Assembly: GCA_004299485.1 (NCBI GenBank)
Contig: SCQP01000007.1
Span: 78,623-142,622 of the forward strand
Reading direction: 5' to 3'
DNA length: 64,000 bases
Origin: Acidobacteriota bacterium
GTDB taxonomy: Bacteria; Acidobacteriota; Terriglobia; Terriglobales; SCQP01
Below are positions 41,349 through 51,312 of the stretch, in pieces. A model generated the notes under the pieces. That model was given only the letters and a program-made list of their open reading frames with translations, made no database searches and had not been told where the DNA came from. How positions within the stretch are numbered: position 1 is the first letter of the stretch; the number at the start of each line of letters is the position of its first letter. The translations under genes and the position numbers were made by a program.

Positions 41349-42680
41349 ATGTTCCCCACGCACGGCAGCGGGCGGCCGGAGTCCTGGCGGCGCTCCATCC
41401 GGGCGCTGGAACACCGCAATTTCCGGCTCTATTTTGGCGGGCAGGGGCTGTCAGTCATCGGCACCTGGATGACGCGGACGGCAGTGGCGTGGCTGGTCTA
41501 CAAAATGACCGGCTCGGCCATTCTGCTGGGTGTCGTCGCCTTTGCCGGGCAGCTTCCCACCTTTCTGCTGGCGCCGTTCGCGGGTGTCTGGGTCGACCGG
41601 CTGCCGCGCCGGCCGCTGCTGCTGTGGACGCAAGGCCTGGCCATGGCGCAATCGCTGGCGCTGGCAGTGCTGGCGTTTACGCATATCACCATCGCCGAAA
41701 TCATCGCGCTGATGGCGTTGCAGGGTCTGGTCAACGCCTTCGACATGCCTGGCCGCCAGGCGTTCCTGGTGGACATGGTGGAAGGGCACGAGGCCCTGGG
41801 CAATGCAATCGCGCTCAACTCCAGCATGGTGAACCTGGCGCGGCTGATCGGGCCGGCGGTCGCGGGTTTCATCATTGCGCTCTGGGGCGAAGGCTATTGC
41901 TTTCTGATTGACGGCATCAGCTACATTGCGGTGCTGGCGTCGCTGATCGCCATGAGCGACCTGCCACTGCAGGTGCAGCAGGTGCGGCGCTCGATGGTCA
42001 TGGCGCTGCGCGAGGGTTGGTCGTACATCACCGGATTCGCGCCGGCGCGCAATCTATTGCTGCTGATGGCGCTCGTCAGCCTGGTCGGCCTGCCCTACAC
42101 CGTGCTAATGCCGCTGTTTGCCGGCAACGTGCTGCGCGGCGGCGCGCATACGCTGGGCTACCTGCTGGGCGCGGCCGGTGCGGGCGCGCTCACCGGCGCG
42201 GTGCGGCTGGCGGCGCGGCCCTCGGTGCGCGGACTGACGCGGCTGGTGCCGTTCTCGGCCGGCTTGTTTGGCGTCGGGTTGCTGACCTTCGGGCTCTCGC
42301 ATTGGCTGTGGTTGTCGCTGCCGCTGATTTTCGTCGCTGGCTTGGGCATGATGCAGCAGATGGCCTCGACCAATACCATTCTGCAAACCGTGGTGGACGA
42401 CGAAAAGCGCGGCCGCGTGATGGCGTTTTACACCATGGCATTTGTGGGCATGGCGCCCTGGGGCAGCTTGCTGTCGGGTTGGATGGCGGAGAAACTGGGC
42501 GCGCCGCATACGCTGGTGATCAATGGCGCCGTCTGCATTGCCGGGGCGCTCTGGTTTGCCTCACAACTGCGGACGGTGCGCAACGCCATCCGGCCGGTGT
42601 ATCAGCGGCTGGGGATCATTCCCGAGATGACCGCAGGGATTCAGTCCGCGGCGGCGCTGACTACGCCTCCACAGGAATAG
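41349..42680 (+). CDS. MFS exporter (DHA3/EntS-like)
   Basis: A 443-residue, 12-helix transporter of the MFS_3/TMR group that includes EntS and macrolide exporters. ALEHRNFRLYFGGQGLSVIG is the family's amphipathic start and helix 1 (here with TWMTRTAVAWLVYKM), followed by PFAGVWVDRLPRRPLLLWTQ (motif A), VNAFDMPGRQAFLVDMVE, and LNSSMVNLARLIGPAVAGFI. Substrate unknown. The ATG at 41349 is chosen because the earlier in-frame start lies in the promoter region of the divergent antitoxin gene. The last 20 nt overlap the convergent mfd. Confidence 0.9.
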   Translation: MFPTHGSGRPESWRRSIRALEHRNFRLYFGGQGLSVIGTWMTRTAVAWLVYKMTGSAILLGVVAFAGQLPTFLLAPFAGVWVDRLPRRPLLLWTQGLAMAQSLALAVLAFTHITIAEIIALMALQGLVNAFDMPGRQAFLVDMVEGHEALGNAIALNSSMVNLARLIGPAVAGFIIALWGEGYCFLIDGISYIAVLASLIAMSDLPLQVQQVRRSMVMALREGWSYITGFAPARNLLLLMALVSLVGLPYTVLMPLFAGNVLRGGAHTLGYLLGAAGAGALTGAVRLAARPSVRGLTRLVPFSAGLFGVGLLTFGLSHWLWLSLPLIFVAGLGMMQQMASTNTILQTVVDDEKRGRVMAFYTMAFVGMAPWGSLLSGWMAEKLGAPHTLVINGAVCIAGALWFASQLRTVRNAIRPVYQRLGIIPEMTAGIQSAAALTTPPQE

Positions 42681-45600
42681 GCGGTGCGAGCGAGTCCAGC
42701 AACCTCGTCGTTTCCGCGAGAACGGCAGCAGCGCCGTTGACGGTGAAGGGCAGCTTGAGCGTGCCGTCGGGGGTGAACTGCGCGCCGGGGGCGCCCTCCA
42801 CCAACGCCGCAATGCGCTGCGGCTCGACGCGCGTCTGCGGCATAAAGCGCAGCCAGAGCTGGGCATTGCCGCCGCTGCCGCGGCGCTCGAGGCCGGTGAG
42901 GCCAAGCTGGCGGCAGCGGGGCTTGAGCGTCGCATAGGCGAGCAGATTCTGCACCGGTGCGGGCGGGGGACCGTAGCGGTCTTCGAGCTCGCGCAGCACG
43001 TCGGCGCGGGCGGCTTCGGTTTCCGCCTCGGCCAGGCGCTTGTACATCCGCAGGCGCTGATTCTCTTCGGGCACGTAGTCGGCGGGAATGCGGATGTCGA
43101 GACCGAGATGAAGCTGGACTTCCGTTTCCGGCTCGACGGCTTCGCCTTTGAGTTCGCGCACAGTCTGCTCCAGCATGCGCACGTACAGATCGAAGCCGAC
43201 GGCGTCCAGGCTCCCGCTCTGCTCGCCGCCGAGCAGATTGCCGGCGCCCCTTAGCTCGAGATCGAGAGCGGCAATCTTGAAGCCGGCGCCGAGATCGCTG
43301 AACTCGCGCATGGCGGCCAGGCGCTTGCGCGCCAGCGGCGGCAGCTCGACCTCCGCGGGCACCAGCAAAAACGCATAGGCGCGGCGGTTGGAGCGGCCGA
43401 CCCGGCCACGCAACTGGTAAAGCTCGCTGAGGCCGAGGCGGTCGGCGCGGTTGATGATGATAGTGTTGGCGAGCGGAATGTCGAGACCGTTTTCAATGAT
43501 GGTGGTGGACAGCAGAACGTCGGCCTCGTGGCGCACGAAGCGGAGCATGACTTTTTCGAGCTCATCCTCGGCCATTTGGCCGTGGCCCACCGCGATGCGC
43601 GCTCCGGGCGCGAGCCGCTGCAGCAGCGCTGCGACTTCCCAGATGCTATCCACGCGATTGTGGACGAAGTAGACCTGGCCGCCGCGCGCGAGTTCCTGTT
43701 GCATCGCGTCGCCGATCAGGGTTTCGTTCCAGCCGGCGACTACCGTCTGAATGGCGAGGCGATCGCGCGGCGGCGTCTCAATCACGGACAGGTCGCGCAG
43801 GCCGGCGAGCGACATGTTGAGGGTGCGCGGAATCGGTGTGGCCGAAAGCGAGAGCACATGCACTTCTTTTTTGAGCTGCTTGAGGCGTTCCTTGTGGCGC
43901 ACGCCGAAGCGCTGCTCTTCATCCACTACCAGCAGACCGAGATTCTGGAACTTGACGTCCTTCGACAGCAGGCGGTGCGTGCCGATGACGATGTCGCATT
44001 TGCCCGTAGCGAGGCGCTCCAGCGTTTCCTTTTGCTGCGGCCGGGTGCGAAAGCGGCTGAGCAGCTCGATGGTGACGGGAAAGGCGCGGAAGCGCTGACG
44101 GAAGGTCTGCTCGTGCTGGAAGGCCAGTACGGTGGTGGGTGCCAGCACGGCCACCTGGCGGCCTTCGCCCACGATCTTGAAGGCGGCACGCATGGCGACT
44201 TCGGTTTTGCCGTAGCCGACATCGCCGACAACCAGCCGGTCCATGGGGCGGTTGCTTTCCAGATCGTGGCGGACGTCTTCGATGGCTTTCTCCTGATCCT
44301 CGGTCTCGGCGTAGGGAAACGCGTCCTGGAACTCGCGCTGCACGTTGTCATCAGGCGCACAGGGCGGCAGGCGCACGGCGTGGCGCGCGGCGTAGAGCTT
44401 GAGCAACTCGTCCGCCATGTCGCGCATGGCGCGCTTGACCCGGCCCTTGCGCTGCGCCCACTGTGTGCCGCCGAGGCGGTCGAGCACCGGCGCGGTGCCC
44501 TCCGCGCCGCGGTATTTCTGGATGAGATCCATGCGCGTGAGCGGCACATAGAGCTTGGCCGCGTCCGCGTACTCCAGGATCATGAACTCCCCGCTGCGCG
44601 CTCCCGAGGCGCCATCCTCCGCTTCGAACTCCTTCAAACCGGCGTAACGGCCGATGCCGTGCTCGACGTGAACAACGAAATCACCGGGCGTCAGATCGCG
44701 GAAGTCGCTAAGGAAGGTGGAGATGCTGGTGCGGCGGGCGGGCGGGACGTAGGCAGCGGCGGTTTCTTCGTGGAACAGGTCACTGGACCCGAGAAAAGTA
44801 ATGAGTTGTTCGGGCAGCGAGAAACCATGCGGGAGCTTGCCCTGGGCCACAATCGCCGCCGCGCCGGCAGCGCTGAAATAGGCTTTTTCCGAAAGGTAGT
44901 CAATGCCCGAGCGCCGGGGGCGCGAGCCGAACTGAAAGGGCAGCTTGTACTCGGTGAACAGATCGCCGAGGCGCTCCACCTCGCCGGCATTGGTGCCCAG
45001 AAAGATGAGCCGCTCGCCGGCGGTCAGCGCCTGGCGGGAGTCTTCGACCATGCGGGCAACGACGCCCTGGTAGCGCGGCGCCGGACGCGTCGGCATATCG
45101 ATCACATCGGCAGGCGCGACCGGAACGGCGCCCAGCTCCAGGGCTTCCGCGTCCAGATCGACGTGCTCGATGCGCAGCTCGCGCATTTCCACTACGGGCT
45201 CGCGCGCCAGCCGCTCGCGCATCTGCTCCGGCGTGAAGAAGATCGACTCCGGCTCCGGACCACGCTCGGGCGCATAACGCTCGCGCAACCGGCGCCACCA
45301 GCGCTCGAGCTCGGCAGTCACATGTTCCGGCTCGCTGACAATCACCAGCGGCGGGCGCTCGCTCACCTCCAGCAAGCTGCGGGAAAAGCCCTCGAGGCCG
45401 GCGACGCGAAACTCCCAGCCGGGCGCAGGTGCCGTGCCCAGGCGCTCGCGCAAATGTGGCGCCAACGGCAGCGAGGTGAGCGGCAGCAGCAGTGCCTGTT
45501 CCAGCGGCGCCACCGAGCGTTGGGTCGCGGGGTCGAATTCGCGCAGGGATTCGATCTCATCGCCGAACAGCTCGATCCGGACCGGGCGAGCAGCTTCCGG

Positions 45601-46188
45601 ACTGTAGACGTCGACCAGGCCGCCGCGAATCGAGAACTGGCCCGGCATTTCCACCGGGTCCTGGCGCTGGTAACCCATCCACTGGAGTTGATCGGTGAGA
45701 CCAGCAAGATCGACCACGTCGCCGGCACGCAGGCGCCGAACCAGACGGCGGTAATAATCCGGCTCCGGGAGGCGGGTCGCGGCCGCAACCGCCGGCGCGA
45801 TCAGAAAGGGCAGACCCTCCACCCAGCGCCACAACGCCAGGGCGCGTTGCTCGAGGATCTCCGGGTGCGGCGAAAGGCCTTCGTAAGGATCCACGGCGAA
45901 GGTAGGCAGCACCAGAGGGCGGTCTTCTTCGCCGCCGGCCGCACCGGTAAGCTCGGCAAACGTGCCGAGGATATCGCGCCACTCCTCCGCGGTGCGGTTG
46001 TCGGGCACCAGGAAAAGAACCGGCCGCTGGGTCAGGCGCTGCAGCTGCGCCGCCGCCAAAAGCTGCGCCGGAGCCGTCAGGCCGCGAAGCTGGACCTGAT
46101 GGCCCGCCTTCCAGGCAGATGTCACCCGCGCCAGCGGGCCTTGCCGCGCTAGCTCCTCCAGCAATTCACGCAAAAACGGCAACGTCAT
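42661..46188 (-). CDS. mfd: Transcription-repair coupling factor
   Basis: A 1175-residue DNA translocase that removes stalled RNA polymerase and recruits UvrA. Domains in order: UvrB-like N-terminal region (about 1-440), CarD-like RNA-polymerase interaction domain (DLTPGDFVVHVEHGIGRYAG, about 500), helicase domain with Walker A VVGDVGYGKTEVAMRAAFKI (about 650), DEEQ box LLVVDEEQRFGVRHKER (about 755), GTHRLLSKDV and motif VI QLRGRVGRSNRRAYAF, and the TRCF C-terminal domain (about 1010-1160). Length is normal. The longest antisense ORF in the window mirrors it and is not a gene. It converges with the MFS gene and diverges from the CDF gene 57 nt away. Confidence 0.96.
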   Translation of the reverse strand: MTLPFLRELLEELARQGPLARVTSAWKAGHQVQLRGLTAPAQLLAAAQLQRLTQRPVLFLVPDNRTAEEWRDILGTFAELTGAAGGEEDRPLVLPTFAVDPYEGLSPHPEILEQRALALWRWVEGLPFLIAPAVAAATRLPEPDYYRRLVRRLRAGDVVDLAGLTDQLQWMGYQRQDPVEMPGQFSIRGGLVDVYSPEAARPVRIELFGDEIESLREFDPATQRSVAPLEQALLLPLTSLPLAPHLRERLGTAPAPGWEFRVAGLEGFSRSLLEVSERPPLVIVSEPEHVTAELERWWRRLRERYAPERGPEPESIFFTPEQMRERLAREPVVEMRELRIEHVDLDAEALELGAVPVAPADVIDMPTRPAPRYQGVVARMVEDSRQALTAGERLIFLGTNAGEVERLGDLFTEYKLPFQFGSRPRRSGIDYLSEKAYFSAAGAAAIVAQGKLPHGFSLPEQLITFLGSSDLFHEETAAAYVPPARRTSISTFLSDFRDLTPGDFVVHVEHGIGRYAGLKEFEAEDGASGARSGEFMILEYADAAKLYVPLTRMDLIQKYRGAEGTAPVLDRLGGTQWAQRKGRVKRAMRDMADELLKLYAARHAVRLPPCAPDDNVQREFQDAFPYAETEDQEKAIEDVRHDLESNRPMDRLVVGDVGYGKTEVAMRAAFKIVGEGRQVAVLAPTTVLAFQHEQTFRQRFRAFPVTIELLSRFRTRPQQKETLERLATGKCDIVIGTHRLLSKDVKFQNLGLLVVDEEQRFGVRHKERLKQLKKEVHVLSLSATPIPRTLNMSLAGLRDLSVIETPPRDRLAIQTVVAGWNETLIGDAMQQELARGGQVYFVHNRVDSIWEVAALLQRLAPGARIAVGHGQMAEDELEKVMLRFVRHEADVLLSTTIIENGLDIPLANTIIINRADRLGLSELYQLRGRVGRSNRRAYAFLLVPAEVELPPLARKRLAAMREFSDLGAGFKIAALDLELRGAGNLLGGEQSGSLDAVGFDLYVRMLEQTVRELKGEAVEPETEVQLHLGLDIRIPADYVPEENQRLRMYKRLAEAETEAARADVLRELEDRYGPPPAPVQNLLAYATLKPRCRQLGLTGLERRGSGGNAQLWLRFMPQTRVEPQRIAALVEGAPGAQFTPDGTLKLPFTVNGAAAVLAETTRLLDSLAPPIPVEA

Positions 46189-46244
46189 CAGCAGCGGACT
46201 TCAATTTTAGCAAAGCGTAAACTGAAGCTAGATCCACCCGTCCT

Positions 46245-47144
46245 ATGCATGCTCACACCCACCACCGCACACGCACTTTCTTGACGCTGGGCGCCTTTGC
46301 CACGCTCGGCTACGTCGTACTGGCGTTTGTGGTGGGAATGCAGGCCCACTCGCTGGCGCTGGTCTCCGAAGCCGGCCACAACCTGACCGATTTTCTCGCC
46401 TTGGCGTTGACCTGGGTGGGCGTGTACTTTGAGACCCGTCCCCCGACCGCCAACAAGACCTTCGGCTTCCAGCGCGCGGGCGTGCTTACGGCGCTGGTGA
46501 ACGTGGTCACGCTGTTCGTGATCACCGTGCTGATTGTGGTGGAGGCCGTCGCTCGATTCCATGCACCTGGCACGGTCGCAACCGGACCGATGCTGTGGGT
46601 TGCGGTGATCGGGCTGGTAATGAACGCCACCATCGCCTGGTTTCTGGAAAGCGGCCACCACGACGTCAATTTACGCGCGGCCTTCCTGCACATGGTGGGC
46701 GACGCCGCGGCCACGGCGCTGGTGATCGTGGGCGCGATTGTGATCGCCAACACCGGCTGGATGGTTGTGGACCCGATTCTGTCGCTGGTGATCGCCGCGC
46801 TGATTCTGGCCAGCGGCTGGGGCATTTTCCGCGAGACGCTCAACATTCTGCTGGAAGGCGCCCCCCGCGGCGTCAAGTCGGCGCAAGTGCAGGCGGACCT
46901 GGCCGCCGTTGCCGGCGTCGAAGCTGTGCACGACCTGCACATCTGGAGCCTGGGCTCGCAGTCCCACGCCCTCAGCGCCCATGTGCGCATCGCCGACGTC
47001 CAGGTCTCCGCCAGCGACGTGATCCGCCTGCGGCTGTGCGCGCTCCTCGATGAACGCTACCACATTCACCACGCGACCCTGCAGTTTGAGACGGACGGGG
47101 CCTGCGATGGCTGCACTATTCGTGAGCCTCACAGGTCGCGCTGA
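46245..47144 (+). CDS. Cation diffusion facilitator (Zn/Co/Cd efflux)
   Basis: A 299-residue CDF transporter of the CzcD/ZitB type. It starts with a His-rich MHAHTHHRTRT, then six helices. The metal site is SEAGHNLTDFLALAL (H-x-x-x-D, helix 2) and HMVGDAAATALVIVGAIV (H-x-x-x-D, helix 5). The C-terminal cytoplasmic domain contains VEAVHDLHIWSLGSQSHALS and IHHATLQFE, typical of zinc-sensing CDF dimers, and ends in a Cys-rich CDGC. It exports divalent cations in exchange for protons. No Shine-Dalgarno sequence is seen. Confidence 0.92.
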   Translation: MHAHTHHRTRTFLTLGAFATLGYVVLAFVVGMQAHSLALVSEAGHNLTDFLALALTWVGVYFETRPPTANKTFGFQRAGVLTALVNVVTLFVITVLIVVEAVARFHAPGTVATGPMLWVAVIGLVMNATIAWFLESGHHDVNLRAAFLHMVGDAAATALVIVGAIVIANTGWMVVDPILSLVIAALILASGWGIFRETLNILLEGAPRGVKSAQVQADLAAVAGVEAVHDLHIWSLGSQSHALSAHVRIADVQVSASDVIRLRLCALLDERYHIHHATLQFETDGACDGCTIREPHRSR

Positions 47145-47147
47145 AAC

Positions 47148-47540
47148 CTATTTGCGCCGATCGAGCACTGGAAAGAGGTACTTTGCTACGACCGCAAACA
47201 ACCCAACGACGCCCGCGGTCGTAGCAGCCAAAAGTGCGTACAGAACGCCATCCGGAAGTTGGAAAGCGCGGGTTCCACCAAGCCAATTTGCCCTCACTCC
47301 GAAGCCGTCGAGAAAGAGAATGGCGAGCACGGCCAGTAGCCATCCGCAAAGCACGCAAAAGATTGCTGGCGCAAACTTCTTCCTCGCCCTGTGCAACCAG
47401 TCCTGTTCTATGTGCCGCTGTTGGCGCCACCATTCCTCATCTTTCCGGTCGAGTTCGGAAGGGGGCGGCGGGACTGGTGGCGTCGGGATCGCACTTGGAT
47501 CCTTTTCCGCGATGCCCAGCGCTGGTTCCGAGGAGCCCAT
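47148..47540 (-). CDS. Two-helix membrane protein, candidate toxin of a Panacea pair
   Basis: A 130-residue protein: a proline-rich, charged N-terminus (TPPVPPPPSELDRKDEEWWR), then two transmembrane segments, FAPAIFCVLCGWLLAVLAIL and LPDGVLYALLAATTAGVVGL, the second followed by FAVVAKYLFPVLDRRK. The C-terminal L-P-x-x-V-L-x-x-L-L-x-x-T-T-x-x-x-x-G-L pattern looks like one shared by many small membrane proteins of unknown function. It begins 9 nt after the stop of the Panacea-domain gene and is co-transcribed with it. Panacea antitoxins are known to pair with several toxin types, including membrane-acting ones, so a membrane-damaging toxin is a fair guess. G+C is below that of the neighbours. 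Confidence 0.75.
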   Translation of the reverse strand: MGSSEPALGIAEKDPSAIPTPPVPPPPSELDRKDEEWWRQQRHIEQDWLHRARKKFAPAIFCVLCGWLLAVLAILFLDGFGVRANWLGGTRAFQLPDGVLYALLAATTAGVVGLFAVVAKYLFPVLDRRK

Positions 47541-47549
47541 TGCCTGGCG

Positions 47550-48026
47550 TCACGCCGTGAGCTGTTTGGCAAAATAATCCCGGATTTGCTCATTCGGGAT
47601 GACCGGGCTCTTCACGCCTGGATTGTGCTGCCGCGCCATTGACCAGGGCCCGCCAGGGTCGTGCGACATTGTCGACAACTGAATAGCGGTGAAACGGCCG
47701 TAGGCATCCCAGATCCTATTGAGCAACCTCCTCGTGTAGTCGTGCTCTGCATCGCACTCAGGAATTTCGAAAGCGCTCAGGATCGATGCCGGCTGTCCGA
47801 TTGGCTTGTCTCCAAATCTGCGGAACTCAAAATAGAGAGTCCGCACGACAGGTCCATATTCCCAAGCCTCGACCAGCTCGCTAATCAGCGGCTCTCCCGT
47901 AAGGGCAAGATTCCATCCGTGAGCAAAATAGACCAGCTTCAGAAGCTTCATCGGCGAAATACCCACGGTGTGGTCATGTGCAAGCTTCAGAAAACGGTTT
48001 GCAACCGCTCTCGAATCATACGTCAT
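47550..48026 (-). CDS. Panacea-domain (DUF4065/SocA-like) antitoxin candidate
   Basis: A 158-residue protein of the Panacea/GepA/SocA-like family. SRAVANRFLKLAHDHTVGIS, PMKLLKLVYFAHGWNLALTG and ELVEAWEYGPVVRTLYFEFR are the family hallmarks (the P-x-K-L-x-K-L-x-Y-x-x-H and W-x-x-G-P-V motifs), and LSTMSHDPGGPWSMARQ with IRDYFAKQL closes the domain. It neutralises a variety of toxins in known systems. The ATG at 48026 is preferred: AGAGAGG lies 8 nt upstream and the promoter region lies beyond; upstream in-frame codons overlap operator-like palindromes. Partner: the downstream two-helix protein. Confidence 0.88.
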   Translation of the reverse strand: MTYDSRAVANRFLKLAHDHTVGISPMKLLKLVYFAHGWNLALTGEPLISELVEAWEYGPVVRTLYFEFRRFGDKPIGQPASILSAFEIPECDAEHDYTRRLLNRIWDAYGRFTAIQLSTMSHDPGGPWSMARQHNPGVKSPVIPNEQIRDYFAKQLTA

Positions 48027-48063
48027 CGCCCACCTCTCTATTCGCTTTTTCTTCGTGAATATT

Positions 48064-48113
48064 AGTACTCCACAGTATAACAGAGTGAAATTCAGTACTG
48101 TAGCGTACAGTAC
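48064..48113 (-). promoter_or_regulatory. Promoter and palindromic operator of the Panacea operon
   Basis: Read on the minus strand, TGTTATACTG (48073-48082) is an extended -10 element (TGnTATACT). Next to the presumed -35 lies a perfect inverted repeat, GTACTGTA-GCG-TACAGTAC (48095-48113). A second AGTACT palindrome (48064-48069) lies near the expected transcription start. Two related AGTACT-type sites around one promoter suggest autorepression by the antitoxin or the complex (inference). The leader is about 40 nt with AGAGAGG before the ATG. Confidence 0.6.
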
Positions 48114-48155
48114 CCAGTAGCACACCGCCAGCCACCGCCTTTGTCCTTTTGGCCG

Positions 48156-50702
<2,547 letters not shown>

Positions 50703-50800
50703 AAAGCCTTATTTTACCAGAAGTTAGCTAAATTTTACAGCACGAATCAGAGAACCACCCAGCCGCGGTGGATACTATTCCCAACTGATGGACAAAGACT

Positions 50801-51031
50801 CTGAAAAAGACATCGAAAGCGGTCCGGCGCGCCGAATCGGCCCGCGGCCGCAAGCGGCCGCACCCTGCGGAGCACCACCTCACGCGGCTTGAACAGCTAT
50901 TCCAGGAGGGTACCGAAGAGGAATTTGCAAAAGCGCTTATTGCCTTTGGCCGGCAGCGTGGATCGCCCGAGTTCGAGGAGGCCTTGACCGCTTTTCGCAC
51001 CGAGCAGCAACGGCGTCGCTCACAGCCATAA
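50801..51031 (+). CDS. Small basic protein, possible CTG start
   Basis: An open frame from the stop at 50786-50788 to TAA at 51029 encodes KKTSKAVRRAESARGRKRPH followed by LTRLEQLFQEGTEEEFAKAL and FGRQRGSPEFEEALTAFRTE. The charge pattern, a basic head and an amphipathic helical body, looks like a real small protein. No ATG, GTG or TTG lies upstream in this frame; CTG at 50801 is the only candidate (76 residues). An ATG 13 nt earlier (50788) is in another frame, so a frameshift is an alternative. The 3' end overlaps the minus-strand ORF below by 95 nt. No family recognised. Confidence 0.35.
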   Translation: MKKTSKAVRRAESARGRKRPHPAEHHLTRLEQLFQEGTEEEFAKALIAFGRQRGSPEFEEALTAFRTEQQRRRSQP

Positions 51032-51146
51032 AGCGATCCCAGCGCGCCGCACGTTGCTCGTCTGTGAGACCGTCTTCAGCGCCCTCGATAATATCGTAAA
51101 GCCGCCTTGCGGCCTCGCGCCGTCGCTCCTGTTCGGCTCGTTTCAT
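50937..51146 (-). CDS. Small highly charged protein, possibly autoregulated
   Basis: A 69-residue frame reading MKRAEQERRREAARRLYDII, EGAEDGLTDEQRAARWDRFM and AVSDAVAARCEKRSRPPR: two predicted amphipathic helices and a basic tail. A perfect 9-bp inverted repeat covers its start codon and a TATGAT -10-like box lies just upstream, which argues for a real, self-regulated gene. It has no Shine-Dalgarno sequence. Its 3' half overlaps the plus-strand ORF above tail to tail. An antitoxin-like regulator is possible but nothing in the sequence proves it. Confidence 0.45.
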   Translation of the reverse strand: MKRAEQERRREAARRLYDIIEGAEDGLTDEQRAARWDRFMAVSDAVAARCEKRSRPPRTRAIHAAGQRQ

Positions 51147-51170
51147 TGCGCTAACCTAGCGCAATCATAA
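51145..51170 (-). promoter_or_regulatory. 21-bp palindrome and -10 box at a small gene
   Basis: ATTGCGCTA-ACC-TAGCGCAAT (51145-51165) is a perfect 9-bp inverted repeat with a 3-nt centre, overlapping the ATG of the 69-residue ORF. On the minus strand TATGAT (51165-51170) immediately precedes it. This layout (-10, operator, start codon) is characteristic of autorepressed genes. Confidence 0.5.
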
Positions 51171-51312
51171 CCTCTCGCCGGCTTTGCTGCCCATTACGGC
51201 AAGAGTCGAGACGCTAGCTCTCCGCGGCCAGAATTAGACCCATTTTTGCGCGTCGGGAGCGACTCACGACAGGAATGTGGGTTTGCACTCTCAAGACTAA
51301 GTAGGAAGGGCC
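51171..51312. other. Intergenic gap upstream of the DUF1800 gene
   Basis: No coding signal is seen here. AGGAAGG (51302-51308) is the Shine-Dalgarno sequence of the DUF1800 gene that starts at 51313. The promoter cannot be fixed by eye. Confidence 0.4.

Noticed and set aside
43528..46152. 874-codon ORF on the plus strand
   Set aside because: Antisense of mfd; high-GC codon use keeps the complementary frame open. The opposite strand has all Mfd motifs.
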